Shown: positions 52,931-62,756 of the stretch, piece after piece
How the letters are laid out: each line of letters begins with the position of its first letter
How positions within the stretch are numbered: position 1 is the stretch's first letter
DNA from: an uncultured bacterium
GTDB taxonomy: Bacteria > Cyanobacteriota > Vampirovibrionia > Gastranaerophilales > Gastranaerophilaceae
DNA: 64,000 bases
NCBI GenBank assembly: GCA_902760645.1
Contig: CACWHC010000014.1
Span: 76,063 to 140,062, forward strand
Direction of reading: 5' to 3'
The notes under the pieces: generated by a model
The model's input: only the letters and a program-made list of their open reading frames with translations
What the model was told of the DNA's origin: nothing
Databases searched by the model: none
Position numbers and translations under genes: made by a program

Positions 52931-54208
52931 ATGGAAAATAAGAAGATAAAAATCGGATTAATTGGTCTTGGAACTGTAGGTTCCGGAGTTTACAAGACTC
53001 TGAGAGATTCGGATTACATTGAGATAATAAAAATTGCAGTTAAAAATATAAACAAGCCTCGTGATATAGAGGGTTTGGACAGGTCTGTTTTAACTGATAA
53101 TCCTTATGATGTTGTAAATTCGGATGCAGATATTGTTGTAGAGCTTATAGGCGGTGTTGAACCGGCTTTTGATTTAATCAAAAAAGCAATAGAAAACGGC
53201 AAGCACATTGTAACAGCAAATAAAGAACTTCTTGCAAAGTGCGGTGAGGAGCTTTTTAACTTTGCGGAAGAACATAATAAAGTTGTTTTATATGAAGCTG
53301 CTATAGCAGGCGGTATTCCTATTATTATGCCTATAAAAACAATTCTTGCAGGTAACAGAATTAATCATATAGAAGCCATTTTAAACGGTACTACAAATTA
53401 TATTCTGACTAAAATGGACATGGATGGAGCATCTTATGAAGATGTTTTAAAAGAAGCTCAGGAATTAGGTTATGCGGAAACTAATCCTACAGGGGATGTT
53501 GAGGGCTTTGATGCTGCGTATAAAATAACTACTTTGGCAACTCTTGCATTCAGGAAAAGAATTAAAATTGAAAATGTGTATAGGGAAGGCATAACAAAAG
53601 TTCGTGCCGAAGATATGAAAAATGCGAACGAATTAGGATATAAAATTAAACTGATTGCATCAGCGGATTTAAAAGATGACGGCAGAGCAGATGTCAGGGT
53701 TCATCCGATGTTGGTATCAAAGGATTCCACATTGTCACATATAAATTATGTAAAAAATGCGGTCAGCTTAAAAGGGCATCCTGTCGGTCATATAACGCTT
53801 TCAGGACCGGGTGCCGGAGAATTCCCGACAGCAAGTTCGGTAGTCGGGGATATTCTTGCAATATCAGCAGAACTTGGCAAAACAGATTATCTTCTTCCTA
53901 TGATGAGATGTAATCATAATGAAACTGCCAATATGATTGATATTAATGATACGGAAAATAAATATTATATGTCTTTGAATGCAACCAATAAAATGGGTGT
54001 AATCGGTACTATCGGTAAGATTTGCGAAGATAATAATATTAGTGTTGCCTGTATTCTTCAGAGAGGATTGAAAGAAAACAATACTGCAGATATTATAGTA
54101 ATTACCGAAATATGTAAAGAAAGCAATATTCAGCAGGCGATTTCTCAGTTTGAGCAGAGCGAATTTATAAATAAGGTTAACAGCCTTATCAGAGTACAAG
54201 ACCAATAG
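52931..54208 (+). CDS. hom: Homoserine dehydrogenase with C-terminal ACT domain
   Basis: Reduces aspartate semialdehyde to homoserine for Thr/Met synthesis. 425 residues. NAD(P) site IGLIGLGTVGSGVYKTL, VTANKELLAKCG, ILNGTTNYILTKMD, GYAETNPTGDVEGFDAAYK, and a C-terminal ACT (regulatory) domain (MGVIGTIGKICEDNNISVACILQ). Stand-alone gene. Probably feedback-controlled by threonine, as the ACT domain suggests. Confidence 0.95.
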   Translation: MENKKIKIGLIGLGTVGSGVYKTLRDSDYIEIIKIAVKNINKPRDIEGLDRSVLTDNPYDVVNSDADIVVELIGGVEPAFDLIKKAIENGKHIVTANKELLAKCGEELFNFAEEHNKVVLYEAAIAGGIPIIMPIKTILAGNRINHIEAILNGTTNYILTKMDMDGASYEDVLKEAQELGYAETNPTGDVEGFDAAYKITTLATLAFRKRIKIENVYREGITKVRAEDMKNANELGYKIKLIASADLKDDGRADVRVHPMLVSKDSTLSHINYVKNAVSLKGHPVGHITLSGPGAGEFPTASSVVGDILAISAELGKTDYLLPMMRCNHNETANMIDINDTENKYYMSLNATNKMGVIGTIGKICEDNNISVACILQRGLKENNTADIIVITEICKESNIQQAISQFEQSEFINKVNSLIRVQDQ

Positions 54209-54220
54209 ATATTTTTTATT

Positions 54221-55228
54221 TTATGTTAGACTGTATGAAATTTCCTGTCTGACAGGTAAGTATGATTGCGGATAGTTATAATCTTCTTTAAAACCGATAT
54301 TACGGTACATACTTAAAGCTTTGAAATTATTTGTTTCTGTTGTTGTATTAACCTCGGTAATCGGTTTTTCACCTTTATCGGTCATTTCAATAAGTTTTCT
54401 TACTGATTTCTGGAGTAAATGTTTTGCAAGTCCTTTACCCTGATGTTCTTTTTTCATTCCAAAAAGCGGGATATTTGCAATACTGCTGCCTGTCAGATTC
54501 ATCAGACAAATACCCGCAGGTTCATCTTCGTATAACAACACACTTGATGCCTGCGGAAGAAATTCAGCATAAACATCCTCGGTAACTTTAGTTAATATAT
54601 CTCTGACACCGCTGTCTGTTTTAAATCTCGGATCAAAAAGGGCATCTGCACTGTTATCAAAAGCTTCTCTTATTATATCAACTGCATACCCGTAATATTC
54701 ATCATTCCATTCCGTAAGGCTGTATCCTTCAGGTAATTCCGGAATGTCTTGCATCTCAAGTATATCTCTTGAACTTGTATTAAACATCATAAATCTCAGC
54801 ACAACAATTCCGATAAACTTAAATCCGAATTGTGCTACTTCATTAATAAGATTTTTTTGATTACCAAGCATTGGGTAACATACAACTTTTTCAATGCGTT
54901 CTTGTTTTGTCTGACGCATAAATTCTTTTATCAGATATTTGCTTCTTTCAGAAACGTTTTCCATTTTGTAGGAATGTATAATATTTAATTCAATAGCTTC
55001 TGAAATTGATGTTGTGTAAATCAAAAAAGCTGTCGGAATACTATCTTCAAATAAGACAATACATTTTATCAGGTCTTTTTCAACAGCATTTAGAAATTCT
55101 TTGTATTCAATCGGCGGTAATTCAAATTTATATTCTTCAACCGCAAGTTCTTTGAAATCATTATAAATAGCTTCAAATCCTGTATAATCATCTCTTGTTA
55201 TTAATCTTGCTTCAAAAACTGTTTTCAT
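54221..55228 (-). CDS. GNAT-family N-acetyltransferase, two-domain
   Basis: 335 residues. The N-terminal half is a degenerate GNAT-like domain. The C-terminal half carries the acetyl-CoA motif (MKKEHQGKGLAKHLLQKSVRKL) and NNFKALSMYRNIGF. Substrate unknown. Minus-strand neighbour of ribBA but separated by 42 bp; coexpression is possible. Confidence 0.85.
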   Translation of the reverse strand: MKTVFEARLITRDDYTGFEAIYNDFKELAVEEYKFELPPIEYKEFLNAVEKDLIKCIVLFEDSIPTAFLIYTTSISEAIELNIIHSYKMENVSERSKYLIKEFMRQTKQERIEKVVCYPMLGNQKNLINEVAQFGFKFIGIVVLRFMMFNTSSRDILEMQDIPELPEGYSLTEWNDEYYGYAVDIIREAFDNSADALFDPRFKTDSGVRDILTKVTEDVYAEFLPQASSVLLYEDEPAGICLMNLTGSSIANIPLFGMKKEHQGKGLAKHLLQKSVRKLIEMTDKGEKPITEVNTTTETNNFKALSMYRNIGFKEDYNYPQSYLPVRQEISYSLT

Positions 55229-55270
55229 TAGCTTTCCTTTAATGAATTGTGTCCTGATAATTGTACCACA

Positions 55271-56479
55271 CTATAATGTATGGTGCATCTTATTTTTCTT
55301 AGTGTCCAAATAATATTTGTTATATTCGGTCACTTCTGACTCAACTTTTATTATATCATTAATCTGTAATCCGTAACCATTCAATCCGATGATTTTTTTC
55401 GGGTTGTTTGTAATCAGGTTAAATTTATCATAGCCTAGATCTCTTATGATTTGGGCACCTATTCCGTAATCTCTTAAATCAGGTTTGAATCCGAGAGAGA
55501 TATTTGCTTCAATAGTATCTTGTCCTTGCTCTTGCAATTTATATGCTTTTATTTTGTTAACTATACCAATACCGCGGCCTTCGTGTCCTCTCATATATAC
55601 AACAGCACCTTTACCGTATTCTTCAATCATCCTCAATGCTCCGTGCAATTGTGAATTGCAGTCACATTTAAGGCTGTGGAAAATATCTCCTGTCAGGCAT
55701 TCGCTGTGAACTCTTACCATAGGGATTTTGTCACTGCCATCATCTTTGACAAGTGCTACATGTTCTTCTCCGGTTAATTTGTTCACATAACCGTATATTT
55801 TAAAATGGCCGTATTTTGTAGGTAAGTCGGCTTCTGCTTCACGGGAAACAAGTTTTTCCAATCTTAACCTGTATGCAATCAGTTCTGCTACAGAAATAAA
55901 TTTTATCCCGTGTTCATCCGCAAATTTTCTCAAATAATCTCTTCTTGCCATATGACCGTCTTTTGTCATAATCTCACACATTGCACCTGCTTCAATATGT
56001 CCGCATAATCTTGCTAAATCAACTACTGCTTCTGTGTGTCCCGTTCTTTGCAGGACTCCGCCTTTTCTTGCTACGCATGGAAATAAATGTCCCGGACGTC
56101 TTAAATCAGACGGGATAGCATCCGGTGCCAGTGCTACTTCAATGGTTTTTGCTCTGTCGTATGCTGATATGCCGGTTGTAACGCCATATTTTTCATCCGC
56201 ATCAATACTTACCGTGAAAGCAGTTTTCATTGATTCGCTGTTTTGTTCAACCATTTGCGGTAAGTCCAGTTTTTCAGCGATTTCGTTTGAGATTGCAAGG
56301 CATACAAGTCCGCCGGCTTCTCTTGCCATAAAATTTATAATATCCGGAGTTACTTTTTGTCCTGAGCAAATAATGTCACCTTCGTTTTCACGGTCTTCGT
56401 CATCTGCAACAATAAGCATTTTACCGTTCTTATAATCTTCAATTGCTTTTTCTATGTTATCAAATTTAAATTCATCCAT
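55271..56479 (-). CDS. ribBA: Bifunctional DHBP synthase / GTP cyclohydrolase II
   Basis: Riboflavin pathway. N-terminal ~200 residues are 3,4-dihydroxy-2-butanone-4-phosphate synthase (VADDEDRENEGD, RTGHTEAVVDLARL). The C-terminal half is GTP cyclohydrolase II (VRVHSECLTGDIFHSLKCDCNSQLHGALRMI zinc Cys, MRGHEGRGIGIVNKI). 402 residues, intact. 1 bp after ribE, so ribE-ribBA is an operon. Confidence 0.96.
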   Translation of the reverse strand: MDEFKFDNIEKAIEDYKNGKMLIVADDEDRENEGDIICSGQKVTPDIINFMAREAGGLVCLAISNEIAEKLDLPQMVEQNSESMKTAFTVSIDADEKYGVTTGISAYDRAKTIEVALAPDAIPSDLRRPGHLFPCVARKGGVLQRTGHTEAVVDLARLCGHIEAGAMCEIMTKDGHMARRDYLRKFADEHGIKFISVAELIAYRLRLEKLVSREAEADLPTKYGHFKIYGYVNKLTGEEHVALVKDDGSDKIPMVRVHSECLTGDIFHSLKCDCNSQLHGALRMIEEYGKGAVVYMRGHEGRGIGIVNKIKAYKLQEQGQDTIEANISLGFKPDLRDYGIGAQIIRDLGYDKFNLITNNPKKIIGLNGYGLQINDIIKVESEVTEYNKYYLDTKKNKMHHTL

Positions 56480-56480
56480 A

Positions 56481-57122
56481 TTACATAAACCCGTTTTCTA
56501 TTAAAAAGTTTTCATTTATAGTATCTGTATTATTATTTCTTGATAAAAGTTTTTCAATATACCTGCCTAATATATCTGTTTCAATATTCACAGTATCGTT
56601 CAGTTTAAGATTTGATAGTGTTGTATTCAGGTATGTATGCGGAATAACGGCAACATTAAAGATGCAGCAGTTGACATCTGCAACAGTTAAGCTGCACCCG
56701 TTAATTGCTATTGAACCTTTTTTAACAATATATTTTGTGTACTCGGTTTTGATTTCAAAGCTTAAATTATAAAAATCAGATAATTTTTCTATTTTCATTA
56801 ATTTTGCGGTGCAATCAATATGCCCCTGAACAATGTGTCCGCCCATACGGCTTGAAGGAGTTAATGCTCTTTCAAGATTAACTTTATAGCCTGATTTCAT
56901 CTCGGAAAAATTGGTTACTTTTAATGTTTCATAGCTGACATCTGCGGTGAAGTAATCTTTGCCATATGAAGTAACAGTCTGGCAGCAGCCGTTAATTGAG
57001 ATACTGTCCCCGATTTTAATGTCATTCAGAACAGTATTACATTTGATTTTTATTTTGGCACCGTTTGAAAGTCTTGAAAATTCTTCAATACTGCCAATTT
57101 CTTCAATAATCCCTGTGAACAT
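56481..57122 (-). CDS. ribE: Riboflavin synthase alpha subunit
   Basis: Dismutates lumazine to riboflavin. 213 residues as two lumazine-binding barrels: MFTGIIEEIGSI...NGCCQTV and GGHIVQGHIDCTAKL...NGCSLTVADV. No FMN riboswitch is visible upstream, since only 45 bp separate it from the TPR-glycosyltransferase gene. Coupled to ribBA. Confidence 0.94.
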   Translation of the reverse strand: MFTGIIEEIGSIEEFSRLSNGAKIKIKCNTVLNDIKIGDSISINGCCQTVTSYGKDYFTADVSYETLKVTNFSEMKSGYKVNLERALTPSSRMGGHIVQGHIDCTAKLMKIEKLSDFYNLSFEIKTEYTKYIVKKGSIAINGCSLTVADVNCCIFNVAVIPHTYLNTTLSNLKLNDTVNIETDILGRYIEKLLSRNNNTDTINENFLIENGFM

Positions 57123-57167
57123 ACAAACATTATATCATGAAAATAGTAAAGTCTAAAATCGGTATAT

Positions 57168-58634
57168 TTACAGAATATCTCTAATTACCCTGTCCATTAC
57201 GGAATTCCAGCTTTCATTTTTATCTGCGATATAAAGTTTTACGCTGTTATACCAGTCACAGTATGTTAAATCCGTATGCCATCTCCAATTGTAGTTATAT
57301 GGTAAAAGTATGACACAAGGTTTTCCCATTGCACCTGCAAGATGTGCTAACGAAGTATCATTACATATAATCAAATCCAAATTTTCTACTGCGGCTGCAG
57401 TGTATGAAAAATCTTTGAAACTTTTACTTAAATCAGTAATATCGTATTTTGAAGAAAGTTTTTCAAATTCTTCCGCACCCTCAAAGGTTTGTGCAGAATA
57501 TACTTTTGTATTTGGCAGATTGAATAATCCGGAAAATGCGTCAACATTTATTACCCGTGAAGTTTCATAATATGTATTTCCCTGCCATTTAATTCCTATT
57601 TTAAAATCGTCATTATTAAAATAAGTCTTTTTGTATTTTTCCACTTTATCGGGATTTGCTTTCAGGTATTTATTCCTTGAAACAAACATTCCGTCAGTAC
57701 CAAGATTTAATACATAAGGTACGCTTAAAAACGGAATATGCACATCAAAATTTAAATCTTTTTCTTCGTAAAAATAATCCATAACCTCAACATCAGGGAA
57801 ATTTTCTCTAAAGAGTTCACACAGTTGAATTTGAGGCTTTATAATAAGTTTTTTGCATCGTTGTTTAAGAAGCGGAATATACCTTGCAAACATCAGCATA
57901 TCTCCAAAACCGGCTTCGTAGTATGTGTAAAGAATTTTATCAGAAATATCTTCACCTGCCCAAATCGGTTTATTCGGGATAAGATTAGGATAGGTAACAG
58001 CCTCGGTGTTTATTGCTGTTTCACGGCATAATCGTACTTCAAAATATTTTAATCCGTTATCATAATCTTTCATTCTGAAATAGTTGAGTGCAAGGAAATA
58101 TTTTGATTCTCTGTCATTTGGGTTAATCTCAATACACTTTAAATAGTATTTTTTTGCTTTTTCAGGATTTCTGAAAAGAGTATATAAATTTGCAAGGTTA
58201 AAATATGTATCACGGGAATCAGGTTTGAGTTCGGCTGCTTTTAAGTAATATTCTTCCGATTTTTCAAAGTTTAAAAGATTTTTGTAAGCAAGTCCTATTC
58301 CAAAAGCCAGTTCAAATTCAAGTCCGAATTCTTTTTCTTCTTCAAGTCTTGTTTCAAGTTCTTTTGTATAATTTTTTTGCTGAAAATATATATGAGCAAG
58401 AGTTTCATAAAAATAACGAACTTTTTTAACAGCTATTGCACGGGTTACAAATTCTTCTGCTTTAGCATAATTTTTCTGCTGTAATTCTCCCATTCCTATT
58501 AAATTTAAAACTTCACAATCGTCAGGATTTTCACTCAATATTTTTTGATAGAGGTTCTGAGCTTCCTGAATATTACCGGAAGCATGCAGTTTAAATGCTT
58601 TATCAAAATATTCTTTTCTTAAAGTTTCGTTCAT
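57168..58634 (-). CDS. TPR protein with C-terminal glycosyltransferase-like domain
   Basis: 488 residues. The N-terminal ~190 residues are TPR repeats (ASGNIQEAQNLYQKILSENPDD, NFEKSEEYYLKAAELKPDS, PEKAKKYYLKCIEINPND). The C-terminal half has the fold pattern of GT-B enzymes near heptosyltransferases (YYEAGFGDMLMFARYIPLL, IGIKWQGN, LDLIICNDTSLAHLAGAMGKPCVILLP). TPR-plus-GT proteins commonly modify surface proteins or glycans. Transcribed towards ribE. Confidence 0.8.
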   Translation of the reverse strand: MNETLRKEYFDKAFKLHASGNIQEAQNLYQKILSENPDDCEVLNLIGMGELQQKNYAKAEEFVTRAIAVKKVRYFYETLAHIYFQQKNYTKELETRLEEEKEFGLEFELAFGIGLAYKNLLNFEKSEEYYLKAAELKPDSRDTYFNLANLYTLFRNPEKAKKYYLKCIEINPNDRESKYFLALNYFRMKDYDNGLKYFEVRLCRETAINTEAVTYPNLIPNKPIWAGEDISDKILYTYYEAGFGDMLMFARYIPLLKQRCKKLIIKPQIQLCELFRENFPDVEVMDYFYEEKDLNFDVHIPFLSVPYVLNLGTDGMFVSRNKYLKANPDKVEKYKKTYFNNDDFKIGIKWQGNTYYETSRVINVDAFSGLFNLPNTKVYSAQTFEGAEEFEKLSSKYDITDLSKSFKDFSYTAAAVENLDLIICNDTSLAHLAGAMGKPCVILLPYNYNWRWHTDLTYCDWYNSVKLYIADKNESWNSVMDRVIRDIL

Positions 58635-58735
58635 GAGTGGATTATATCATATTTTGAAGATATAGTGCAATAAGGTTTACCCTAAAACTTATTTATGGTA
58701 TTATAATCCTCAGAGTTTTTATTATCGGAGAGAAT

Positions 58736-61480
58736 ATGGCTAAAATATCGGTAATTATTCCTGTTTATAATGATAGTGTATATATTCAACGCTGTTTGGA
58801 TAAACTCATAAATCAAACTTTTTCTGATTTGGAAATAATTGTTGTTGATGACGGTTCTACCGATAACACACCACAAGTATTGGAGGATTATGCTAATAAA
58901 GATAACCGTATAAAAGTCATAACTCAGGCTAATGCTAAACTGGGTGCTGCAAGAAATACCGGCATGGATGTTGCTACAGGTGATTATATTTCATTTATAG
59001 ATAGTGATGACTGGGTTGATGAAAATTATTTTGAAGCTATGTATAAAGCATCTTGTGATACCGGTGTGGATATGTCAGTTTCTTCAGCTGTCCGGATAAA
59101 GCCTAACGGAAGATTCAGATATTATTTAAGTTATGATTCAGTCCAAGTATATGATAATACCGATGATATTATAAAAACCTTGCGAATACCTGATTTGTGG
59201 GAAGTTTGGGGGAAATTATATAAAAGAGAGCTTTTGCAGGATATCAGATTTGAAGAAGGAATCTTTTATGAGGATTCCCGTTTTACAATAAAGCTTTTGA
59301 GCAGAATTAAAAATATTGCTGCTGTACCTGATGTAAAATATTATTATTTTTCAAATGCCAATTCAATAATGAGATCAAAACATTCAATTGCTAAGAATAT
59401 GGATAAGATTTCTGCAATGATTGATGTTCTTAATTTTGTGAAAGAACATAATCTTAATACCAAAGAAATTACAATATACAAAGCAAGGCATTTATTTCAT
59501 ACAGTTAAATATTATGACAACAGAAGAGAATTTTATTTGTTCGGGATAAAAGTATTTACAAAATATCAGGATTTTGACAGTATATTAACTTTTGTCATAT
59601 TTAATACGGCTTGCTTTGGTGACGTTATATTGTGTAATTCACTTTGTCAGAATATAAAAATGGCATATCCGAATTCGCGTGTGGTTTTTGTTGTGGATAA
59701 GCCTTTTTATGAAGTCGCGAAGTGCCAAAAAGATGTCGATGAGGTTATTATTTATGATAAAAAAGGTATCCATAAAGGTTTTAGAGGTATCAGAAAATTT
59801 ATAAAAGAATTTCCTTATAAAAAACCTCTTGCATCATTTAATACATACGGTAATGCCAGAAACACAGTTATTGCAAAAGGCATTGGCTCAAAGTATGTTG
59901 TCATTGGTAAAAGAGTAAAAGGTAAAAATATCACAATGCAGGAGGCTCATACTAATCTTTTTAAACCTTTTACAAACAAGAAATTAAGGAATTTCCCTGT
60001 TAAATGTTATGCACAAGAAAATATACCCGAACATTTAGCTGAACTTATGCCAAAAGAGCATAAGTATATTGCATTATGTCTGATTACCAGGAATTCTCCG
60101 AAAGATATGCCGTTTTTAACTGCAATAGAATTAATAAACAAAATAAATTCTGCAGGTTATAAACCGGTTCTTGTCGGGACCGGAGATAAAACCGTTAAAT
60201 TTGCCGAAGAGTTAGAGAATACAGGCTGCCACTTTATAAACCTGGTTAATAAAACAACAATTCCCGAATTAGGCAGTGTATTAAAAAATTGCAAGGCATT
60301 AATCAGCTGTGATACCGGAACTATGCACTACGGATATGCACTTGGTGTGCCGACAACAGCAGTATTTTATGAAACAATTACGTTGAAACAGTGGACTCCG
60401 AATCCAAATTTATACAATACTGTCCTTATTAAATCTAATCAAACAGCAGAAAATATTTTTGACAAAACTGAAAAATTAATGAACGGAACTTTGGTTCAGG
60501 ACAGAAAAAATATTACAATATGCTTTGGATGTGATAACAATTATGTTCAGCATATGGGTGCAACTATGTCTTCTATTTTGCAAAGTAAAAACGAAGATGA
60601 ATTTATAAAATTTTATGTGCTTGATGGCGGGATTTCAGTACCAAATAAAGAAAAATTATCTTATTTTGAAAAGAAATACTTATGCAGCATTACTTATGTA
60701 AAACCGAATATGGAAGAATTAAAAAATTGCTGTACGTTTAAAGGTGATTATATATCACTTGCTACATATTACAGATTATTAATTCCGGAGATTATTCCAA
60801 ACGAAGACAGAATACTTTATTTGGATTGCGATATTATCGTCAGAAAATCTTTATCTGACTTATATAATAGAGATTTCGGCAATAATATGGTTTTGGGTGT
60901 TGTAGACTGTTCGTTAAAAGAGCATTCTGCAAGACTGGGAGTTTCAAAGTATATTAATGCCGGTGTTCTTCTCCTTAATTGTAAAAAAATGAGAGAGGAA
61001 AAGTCGGTTCAGACAATAATAGACTGGATTGAAAACAATCAGGATAAAATTGAATGCCATGATCAGGACGTTATCAATGCAGTATTTGACGGCAGGATAG
61101 AATATGTTGAGGATATTTATAATGCTCAGGTTAAAAAACTGCATGATACTATTTTCAGCGGAATAAAAGATCCTGCGATTTTGCATTTCATTTCACCTAA
61201 AAAGCCTTGGATACACTGGAAGCCGCTCAATTCAACTTATTGGGCGAGAGAATATTTTAAGGCATTGGAGGATACTCCTTGGGATGATTTTGTAACAGAA
61301 TACAAGAGGAAAGCTTTATGGATGCTGCCTCTGAGATTCTTTTATCCGTACGGCATTGCCCGAAAGGTTGTACGTTGGGTATTTTCTTTGACAAATACAC
61401 CTGACAGAAAGTATAAGTTGCTGACTATTCTGGGTATTACATTTAAATTTAAGAAACACAGGGTAATAAATGAACAATAA
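58736..61480 (+). CDS. Three-domain glycosyltransferase fusion (GT2-GT9-GT8)
   Basis: 914 residues joining three enzymes. ~1-220 is GT2: MAKISVIIPVYNDSVYIQRCL, VVDDGSTDNTPQVLE, GDYISFIDSDDWVDEN (DxD). ~281-580 is GT9/heptosyltransferase-like: FNTACFGDVILCNSLCQNI, ALISCDTGTMHYGYALGVPTTAVF. ~591-860 is GT8: ITICFGCDNNYVQHMGATMSSIL, FYVLDGGIS, RILYLDCDIIV, NAGVLLLN, CHDQDVINAVF, ILHFISPKKPW. Domain 3 is paralogous to the 27268 protein. Probably one multistep enzyme for a surface glycan. Coupled to the DUF4422 gene by an 11-bp overlap. Confidence 0.92.
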   Translation: MAKISVIIPVYNDSVYIQRCLDKLINQTFSDLEIIVVDDGSTDNTPQVLEDYANKDNRIKVITQANAKLGAARNTGMDVATGDYISFIDSDDWVDENYFEAMYKASCDTGVDMSVSSAVRIKPNGRFRYYLSYDSVQVYDNTDDIIKTLRIPDLWEVWGKLYKRELLQDIRFEEGIFYEDSRFTIKLLSRIKNIAAVPDVKYYYFSNANSIMRSKHSIAKNMDKISAMIDVLNFVKEHNLNTKEITIYKARHLFHTVKYYDNRREFYLFGIKVFTKYQDFDSILTFVIFNTACFGDVILCNSLCQNIKMAYPNSRVVFVVDKPFYEVAKCQKDVDEVIIYDKKGIHKGFRGIRKFIKEFPYKKPLASFNTYGNARNTVIAKGIGSKYVVIGKRVKGKNITMQEAHTNLFKPFTNKKLRNFPVKCYAQENIPEHLAELMPKEHKYIALCLITRNSPKDMPFLTAIELINKINSAGYKPVLVGTGDKTVKFAEELENTGCHFINLVNKTTIPELGSVLKNCKALISCDTGTMHYGYALGVPTTAVFYETITLKQWTPNPNLYNTVLIKSNQTAENIFDKTEKLMNGTLVQDRKNITICFGCDNNYVQHMGATMSSILQSKNEDEFIKFYVLDGGISVPNKEKLSYFEKKYLCSITYVKPNMEELKNCCTFKGDYISLATYYRLLIPEIIPNEDRILYLDCDIIVRKSLSDLYNRDFGNNMVLGVVDCSLKEHSARLGVSKYINAGVLLLNCKKMREEKSVQTIIDWIENNQDKIECHDQDVINAVFDGRIEYVEDIYNAQVKKLHDTIFSGIKDPAILHFISPKKPWIHWKPLNSTYWAREYFKALEDTPWDDFVTEYKRKALWMLPLRFFYPYGIARKVVRWVFSLTNTPDRKYKLLTILGITFKFKKHRVINEQ

Positions 61481-62336
61481 AGTAAAAATTCTTGTTGCAT
61501 ATCATAAAAAAGATAAATTATTTAAAAACGATGTATTATTTCCTATCCATTTGGGAAGAGAAATTGCTGTTGAGAAAACAAAAGATGGTAATCTTTCAGA
61601 AAAAGATTACAATTGGCTTTTGAACAGTATGGCGGGGGATAATACGGGTGATAATATATCGGACAAGAATCGTTTTCTTAATGAAATGACGGGAATTTAC
61701 TGGGCATGGAAAAATTATGAAAAACTCGGAAACCCTGATTATATAGGATTAAATCATTACCGCAGATTTTTTAAGATAAATTATTCTAATTTAGATAAAT
61801 ATTTTCAAAACTATGATTTTATAAAATTGTCATCACCGTCCTTTAAAATGGGTATCAGAGCTGAATGGGCAAATTGTGCAAAGTTAAATAATCTGAATCC
61901 CGGAGATTTTGATAAATTTTGTGAGATATACGGTCAGATTTATCCGCAGGATATTAAAGAATTTAATTCTTATATAAGCAAAGAAAATCATGGTGGTTTA
62001 ATGAATTTATTTATCATGAAAAAAGAAGATTTTTTCAGGTACTGTGAATGGATTTTTCCTTTACTTTTTGAGATAGAAAAAACATTTAACAAATCAAACA
62101 GAACAATAGGAATGATTGCGGAAAGATTAACTTCTTATTATCTTCAAAAACTTGAAAATGAAGGGAAGAAGGCTTTATATACCAGACTAGCGGATGAACC
62201 TCCCGAAATGACGTTACGATTTTTTATCTCTAAAATATTTGACATTAGAACAAAAGAACAATCAAACGGTACAAAGCATGTAAAACTTACTTTATTAGGT
62301 ATTGTTCTTAACATTAAAATTAAAGATAAATCATAA
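61470..62336 (+). CDS. DUF4422 glycosyltransferase
   Basis: 288 residues. VKILVAYHKKDKLF, then NEMTGIYWAWKNYEKLGNPDYIGLNHYRRFF is the DUF4422 signature of capsule and LPS glycosyltransferases. It starts 11 bp inside the end of the GT fusion, so it is part of the same glycan operon. Converges with tadA (6-bp overlap). Confidence 0.9.
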   Translation: MNNKVKILVAYHKKDKLFKNDVLFPIHLGREIAVEKTKDGNLSEKDYNWLLNSMAGDNTGDNISDKNRFLNEMTGIYWAWKNYEKLGNPDYIGLNHYRRFFKINYSNLDKYFQNYDFIKLSSPSFKMGIRAEWANCAKLNNLNPGDFDKFCEIYGQIYPQDIKEFNSYISKENHGGLMNLFIMKKEDFFRYCEWIFPLLFEIEKTFNKSNRTIGMIAERLTSYYLQKLENEGKKALYTRLADEPPEMTLRFFISKIFDIRTKEQSNGTKHVKLTLLGIVLNIKIKDKS

Positions 62337-62756
62337 TTTACGAATATTTAAAAAATAATTTTTTAAAAGTTTATCGCATTCTTCTTCCATTATGCCGCCG
62401 TAAACTTTTAAATCACAATTTGTCAGTTTTCTTAAATCCGTCTTGGAACTTAATGCACCGTAGTTCGTATCATAACTTCCAAAATATACGGATTTTATTC
62501 TTGACTGAATAATTGCCCAGGCACACATAGGGCAGGGTTCAAGCGTTACATATAATTCGCATCCGTCTAACCGCCAGTTATTTAATACTTTTTCTGCTTC
62601 TCTTATTGCAATAATTTCCGCATGTCCTGTTACATCAGAAGTTTTTTCTTTATTATTACAGGCACTGCTGATAATTTTTCCGTCTTTAGTAATTACAGCA
62701 CCGACCGGAATATCTGCACCTGAATTTAGAGCCTCCTTTATCGCAAGCTCCATCAT
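62331..62756 (-). CDS. tadA: tRNA adenosine(34) deaminase
   Basis: Makes inosine at the wobble base of tRNA-Arg. 141 residues. Zinc site HAEIIAI (His, catalytic Glu) and PCPMCAWAI (two Cys). MMELAIKEALNSGADIPVGAVI is the usual N-terminus, slightly short at the front. Overlaps the kinase gene by four bases (ATGATG), so they are coupled. Confidence 0.93.
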   Translation of the reverse strand: MMELAIKEALNSGADIPVGAVITKDGKIISSACNNKEKTSDVTGHAEIIAIREAEKVLNNWRLDGCELYVTLEPCPMCAWAIIQSRIKSVYFGSYDTNYGALSSKTDLRKLTNCDLKVYGGIMEEECDKLLKNYFLNIRKL

